From: Cephalotus follicularis
Taxonomy: Eukaryota > Streptophyta > Magnoliopsida > Oxalidales > Cephalotaceae
Assembly: GCA_001972305.1 (NCBI GenBank)
Contig: BDDD01001627.1
Span: forward strand, 129,908 to 193,907
DNA: 64,000 bases
Reading direction: 5' to 3'
Shown here: positions 61,501 to 64,000 of the stretch, piece after piece
Position numbering within the stretch: position 1 is the first letter of the stretch
Layout: every line of letters begins with the position of its first letter
Translations under genes and position numbers: made by a program
The notes under the pieces: model-generated
Databases searched by the model: none
What the model saw: only the letters and a program-made list of their open reading frames with translations
What the model was told of the DNA's origin: nothing

Positions 61501-62323
61501 GAAACTCACGATGACTCGCCCAAAATTAGGCAGCCACTGCCGGCAGTGAGTTGACTCATTGAGTCAACTCGTCGGTTATCCAACAAATTAGGCCGCTTCA
61601 CAAAAAAATATCCACGAGGCCTGTACTACGCGTCTCCGCCCAAGACTCGCCAAGAATCGGCGGCTGCTGCCGCGCCAGAGCTTCGGCCGAGACGCCATTG
61701 CTCCGGTCTCACCACCCCTGGCCTCCATAAGGTCCTGTCTACGCGTTGGTGACCGAGACTCGCCGGGAATTGCCGCCAAAAGTGGCAGCAGAGGCGGTAA
61801 CGAGTCAACTCGTTAGTTGACTCAACCGCTAGAATCCGGCCGATTCCGGCCAAATGACGCCTCAACAGCCGTCGAAATGGGAAGAGGTGGTCTTCTAGAC
61901 CATGACCGCACCCATCCGCGACGCCAAAAGTGGCAGAGGAGCAACGGCAGTGGCCGTTTGGCACGGAAGAGAAGAAAAATAAGAGAGAAGAAAGAGAAAG
62001 GAGGAAGAGAGGGATACCTGGCAGCGGTGGTGACGTCGTCCGCCGTCTTCCCCGGCCTCCGGCGTCTCGCCCGACGTTTCTCTCCCGGTCTCTGCATCTC
62101 TCTCTCGCCATCTCTCGCCTCTCTCTGTCTCATCTCTCTCTCACGGGCGCTATGCCCGTTTTCTTTCCTTGTTTTAATTTTTGTTTGGCACGTCTAGCGC
62201 CTTCTAGACGCGCCAGACTTCTTTTTTTTTATATTAATATAATATATATTTATAATAACCACATTAATAATACGCTCACGTCTTTTGCACGTCGACCTCG
62301 TAAAAGTGACATGGGGTGTTACA
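58510..62323 (-). repeat. 3.8-kb solo LTR inserted in the Tat element
   Basis: On the minus strand it begins TGTAACACCCCATGTCAC (62323) and ends GGGAACGGGTTTGACA (58510). It is flanked by aaaaa on both sides (58505-58509, 62324-62328). It is a sibling of the LTR at 41665-46019 in the opposite orientation. The GC-rich first 750 bp (61560-62150) contain two strong palindromes. Tat coding text resumes right of it, so it is a nested insertion. Confidence 0.8.
61548..61570. other. 23-bp palindrome with TGACTCA halves
   Basis: Perfect 11-bp arms (gagttgactca / tgagtcaactc) around one base. TGACTCA is a bZIP-type core and TTGAC a WRKY core (family knowledge); actual binding is unknown. A second hairpin, gagtcaact-cgtt-agttgactc, lies at 61802-61823. 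Confidence 0.7.
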
Positions 62324-62335
62324 AAAAATCCTGGC

Positions 62336-63674
62336 CTAAGCATCATCCCCCGAACGGATGTTTTGTATAGAAGGAGAAACAGGCATTAGGGGGTCCTTTG
62401 GTTGAGGAGGCAAAGCAGGATCAGCAGCCGGACCAGTAGAAGATACAACCGCACCCGAGTGCTCTGCCCTTCGTAGTTCGTCAGCTTCCCTAGCAAGACG
62501 CTCTTTTTCCTGGAAGGCGAGAAAAGCCTCATCTTCCTTTACATCAAGCCCCTCGAGAAAGAAGTCAAACTCGTTCACTAACGGGCAACAAACGACGGAA
62601 TCCAGAGGAACCTTTGGATGGCACGCAATGAAGTTGCGGCAGGTATAAAAACCCCATCGATATAGTACCACGGACTCCTTCAAAACTTCCTCATCAAAAG
62701 CTGAAAAAGCCTTGTAATATTCCACGACACCCTCCATTATCGTATGGAATAATCCGAGGACTTGAATTCCATAAGAGCTTTGTCCATTGCAACCTGGGTC
62801 CGAGCAACCTCCATCTCTTGAAGCCAGGAAAGCCTCTCTTCCGTGGTCTTCAACACATCCTGAAGCTTGATATTATAGTGAACTACTACCTCTCTTTCCC
62901 TCTTCTCCTTTGCTAGCTCTTCTAGAGCCTGCCTCTTCTCTTCCAAGACTGACTCCTGAGTAGCTAGAACCTCTTCCAACTGAGTGCGGACTGTATCAGC
63001 AGACTTCTTGAGCTCAGCAACCTCAGTGTGAAGCTGGTTAATAAGCTCACAGTCGTCCTTGGTACTTCCTAGCAGAAGATAGGCTTCATTCAGAGTCTGG
63101 AAAACAAAGACCAAAGTTAAAGAAAGTAGAAAAAAAATAAAAAAATAAAAAAAATAAAATGAGGGTATGTACCCTGATGTTGCTCTGAAGATAGTGGGTC
63201 CAAACTTGGTTCAAAGTCCAACCTTTTCTCGCATCCACCTTGGCAGGGAGGAGGCATAACCTACCGAGCTCAACTGGCGCCCTAGGGGTGCGCAAGCTCA
63301 CACCCGAGTTGCCGAGCGCTTCAAGCTCCTCTCTTGCTCGGCCAACATTTACAGGTACACCAAGGTCGGCGAGGTTCCGAGGACCATCCTCGGGAGCATT
63401 CTCCCGAGAAGAGCCTTCCCCATCTCTTCTTGTCTTCTTTTGCTTTTTGGACGGAAGGGGTGGTTGGTCCTCGGAAATTCGCTTGCCACGGGCAGTCCTT
63501 GCCCTAGTAGCCTCAGCCTCAGCAGTAGCAGCAGTAGCAGCGACCTCCTTCGCTGCTCTCTTCTCTGTCGCCTCAGCGACCTTTTGCAAAGTTCTCTGTA
63601 TCTCCTCATCGGCAACAACCTTTGCTTTCTCTCTAGTAGTTCTCAGGACATCAGCCGTAACTCGTCGAGAAGCC
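62336..63674 (-). mobile_element. Antisense accessory ORF region of the Tat element
   Basis: The strand is opposite to gag-pol. From 63674 downwards it opens MASRRVTADVLRTTREKAK, then an Ala/Arg-rich and basic stretch (KKQKKTRR). Near 63096-62780 comes a heptad-rich coiled coil (LHTEVAELKKSADTV, ALEELAKEKRERE), and near 62737-62500 VVEYYKAFSAFDEEV. This resembles the antisense ORF found between integrase and the 3' LTR in Grande/Tat elements ('putative gypsy type transposon' family). A T-rich segment bounded by GT and AG (63172 to 63097) looks like an intron of the kind such antisense genes may carry. It is a fossil with at least one break. Confidence 0.65.
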
Positions 63675-63712
63675 ATTGCTGCAAAGAATAACAAGGAACA
63701 CTTGTCAGACAC

Positions 63713-64000
63713 ATGAATGACAAAAATAGTAATCGAACAAAGAAGAATAAAGAAGTTAGTAGTGGAGGAGACGAAGGCTTAATACAGCTTTCCCCCTTGG
63801 CCACGGGCCGAGCATCGGGTTCTTCTCTGCTATTTTGAACCCCGTCTCTCTTTATCCCCACTGGGACTCCTCTTCCCCATCCAAGGTAAATCGTCGACCA
63901 TAGGGCATGCTCAGCTCAACATGGAGCAAGCTGTAAAAGCCCTAAATATTATAAAGAATTATTATTGGGCTTTGTAATTATTTTCCCACCTTTTGGGCTG
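63713..64000. other. Right edge: probably more Tat internal DNA
   Basis: There is no separate gene. Upstream (minus strand) of the antisense ORF the text is mixed in composition and may be its leader or an earlier exon. It runs off the window. Confidence 0.4.

Larger units (their letters stand above)
51500..64000 (+). mobile_element. Ty3-gypsy Tat-lineage element with dual RNase H (runs off the window)
   Basis: The 5' LTR at 51500-52003 has TATAAATA at 51730-51737 and a TGATGCCGTCTGTGGGAA primer-binding site region. Gag spans 52047-53250 (core 52650-53120, EYDGSTDPIQHVRYY). A YCRYHRGHGH zinc-like block lies near 53515. Then come protease near 53930 (ILIDSGS), reverse transcriptase at 54720-55260, RNase H at 55330-55750, a second (archaeal-type) RNase H at 55765-56280, and integrase at 56500-57590. 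The second RNase H and an antisense ORF beyond integrase are Tat hallmarks. A solo LTR interrupts it at 58510-62323; the element resumes after that and has no 3' LTR within the window. It carries numerous breaks. Confidence 0.88.

Noticed and set aside
61626-62370. Frames up to 161 residues on both strands
   Set aside because: The same GC-rich LTR region in the inverted sibling; no family recognised.

Overview
This is nuclear DNA from a flowering plant, most likely a eudicot. It is AT-rich, holds one spliced host gene with short GT-AG introns, and otherwise consists of nested plant transposons of the SIRE, Tekay/Del and Tat lineages. I cannot name the species. I see no bacterial or organellar genes, no rRNA, no bona fide tRNA and no CRISPR.

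The only apparently intact host gene is a five-exon basic helix-loop-helix transcription factor at 6366-9735 on the plus strand. It looks like the orthologue of Arabidopsis bHLH121 (URI, iron-deficiency signalling, subgroup IVb). Its upstream flank carries a run of foldback MITEs. The only other host-derived coding sequence recognised is a broken serine hydroxymethyltransferase relic (minus strand, about 47158-50335), split by a 2.7-kb solo LTR with a perfect 5-bp target duplication.

Layout: 1-2138, end of a minus-strand SIRE-type copia element. 2139-4486, AT-rich spacer and a SIRE-like solo LTR. 4635-6240, foldback MITEs. 6366-9735, bHLH gene. 9736-11850, gene flank with small repeats and a possible Helitron end. 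11850-13420, an old LTR-like repeat split by a hAT element with a perfect 8-bp TSD. 13860-18236, an old copia element carrying a MULE-type MITE (9-bp TSD) and a tRNA-derived SINE. 18237-19840, small repeats. 19841-28944, an almost full-structure Tekay/Del gypsy element with two 2.4-kb LTRs and TSD gagat. 28950-30862, AT-rich spacer. 30863-34769, Tat-lineage gypsy element fused at its right side to a Tekay element (34770-40940). 40941-41535, minus-strand copia fragment. 41665-46019, 4.4-kb solo LTR. 47158-50335, SHMT relic with solo LTR. 51500-64000, a second Tat element with dual RNase H and an antisense accessory ORF, interrupted by a 3.8-kb minus-strand solo LTR with TSD aaaaa.

The most interesting signal is shared by several of these elements. 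Five LTRs from two superfamilies (copia SIRE and gypsy Tekay) each contain an array of short, partly palindromic, CpG-containing words built around GTCGAC or a close variant. There are three motif types (CAGTCGRCTG; AAGCGNCGNCGCTT-like; AAAGACGTCGACGTCTTT). Two of the types occur in both a copia and a gypsy LTR, while related LTRs can carry different types, so the arrays behave like exchangeable or convergently evolved modules. In the youngest element the array has changed copy number between the two LTRs since insertion.
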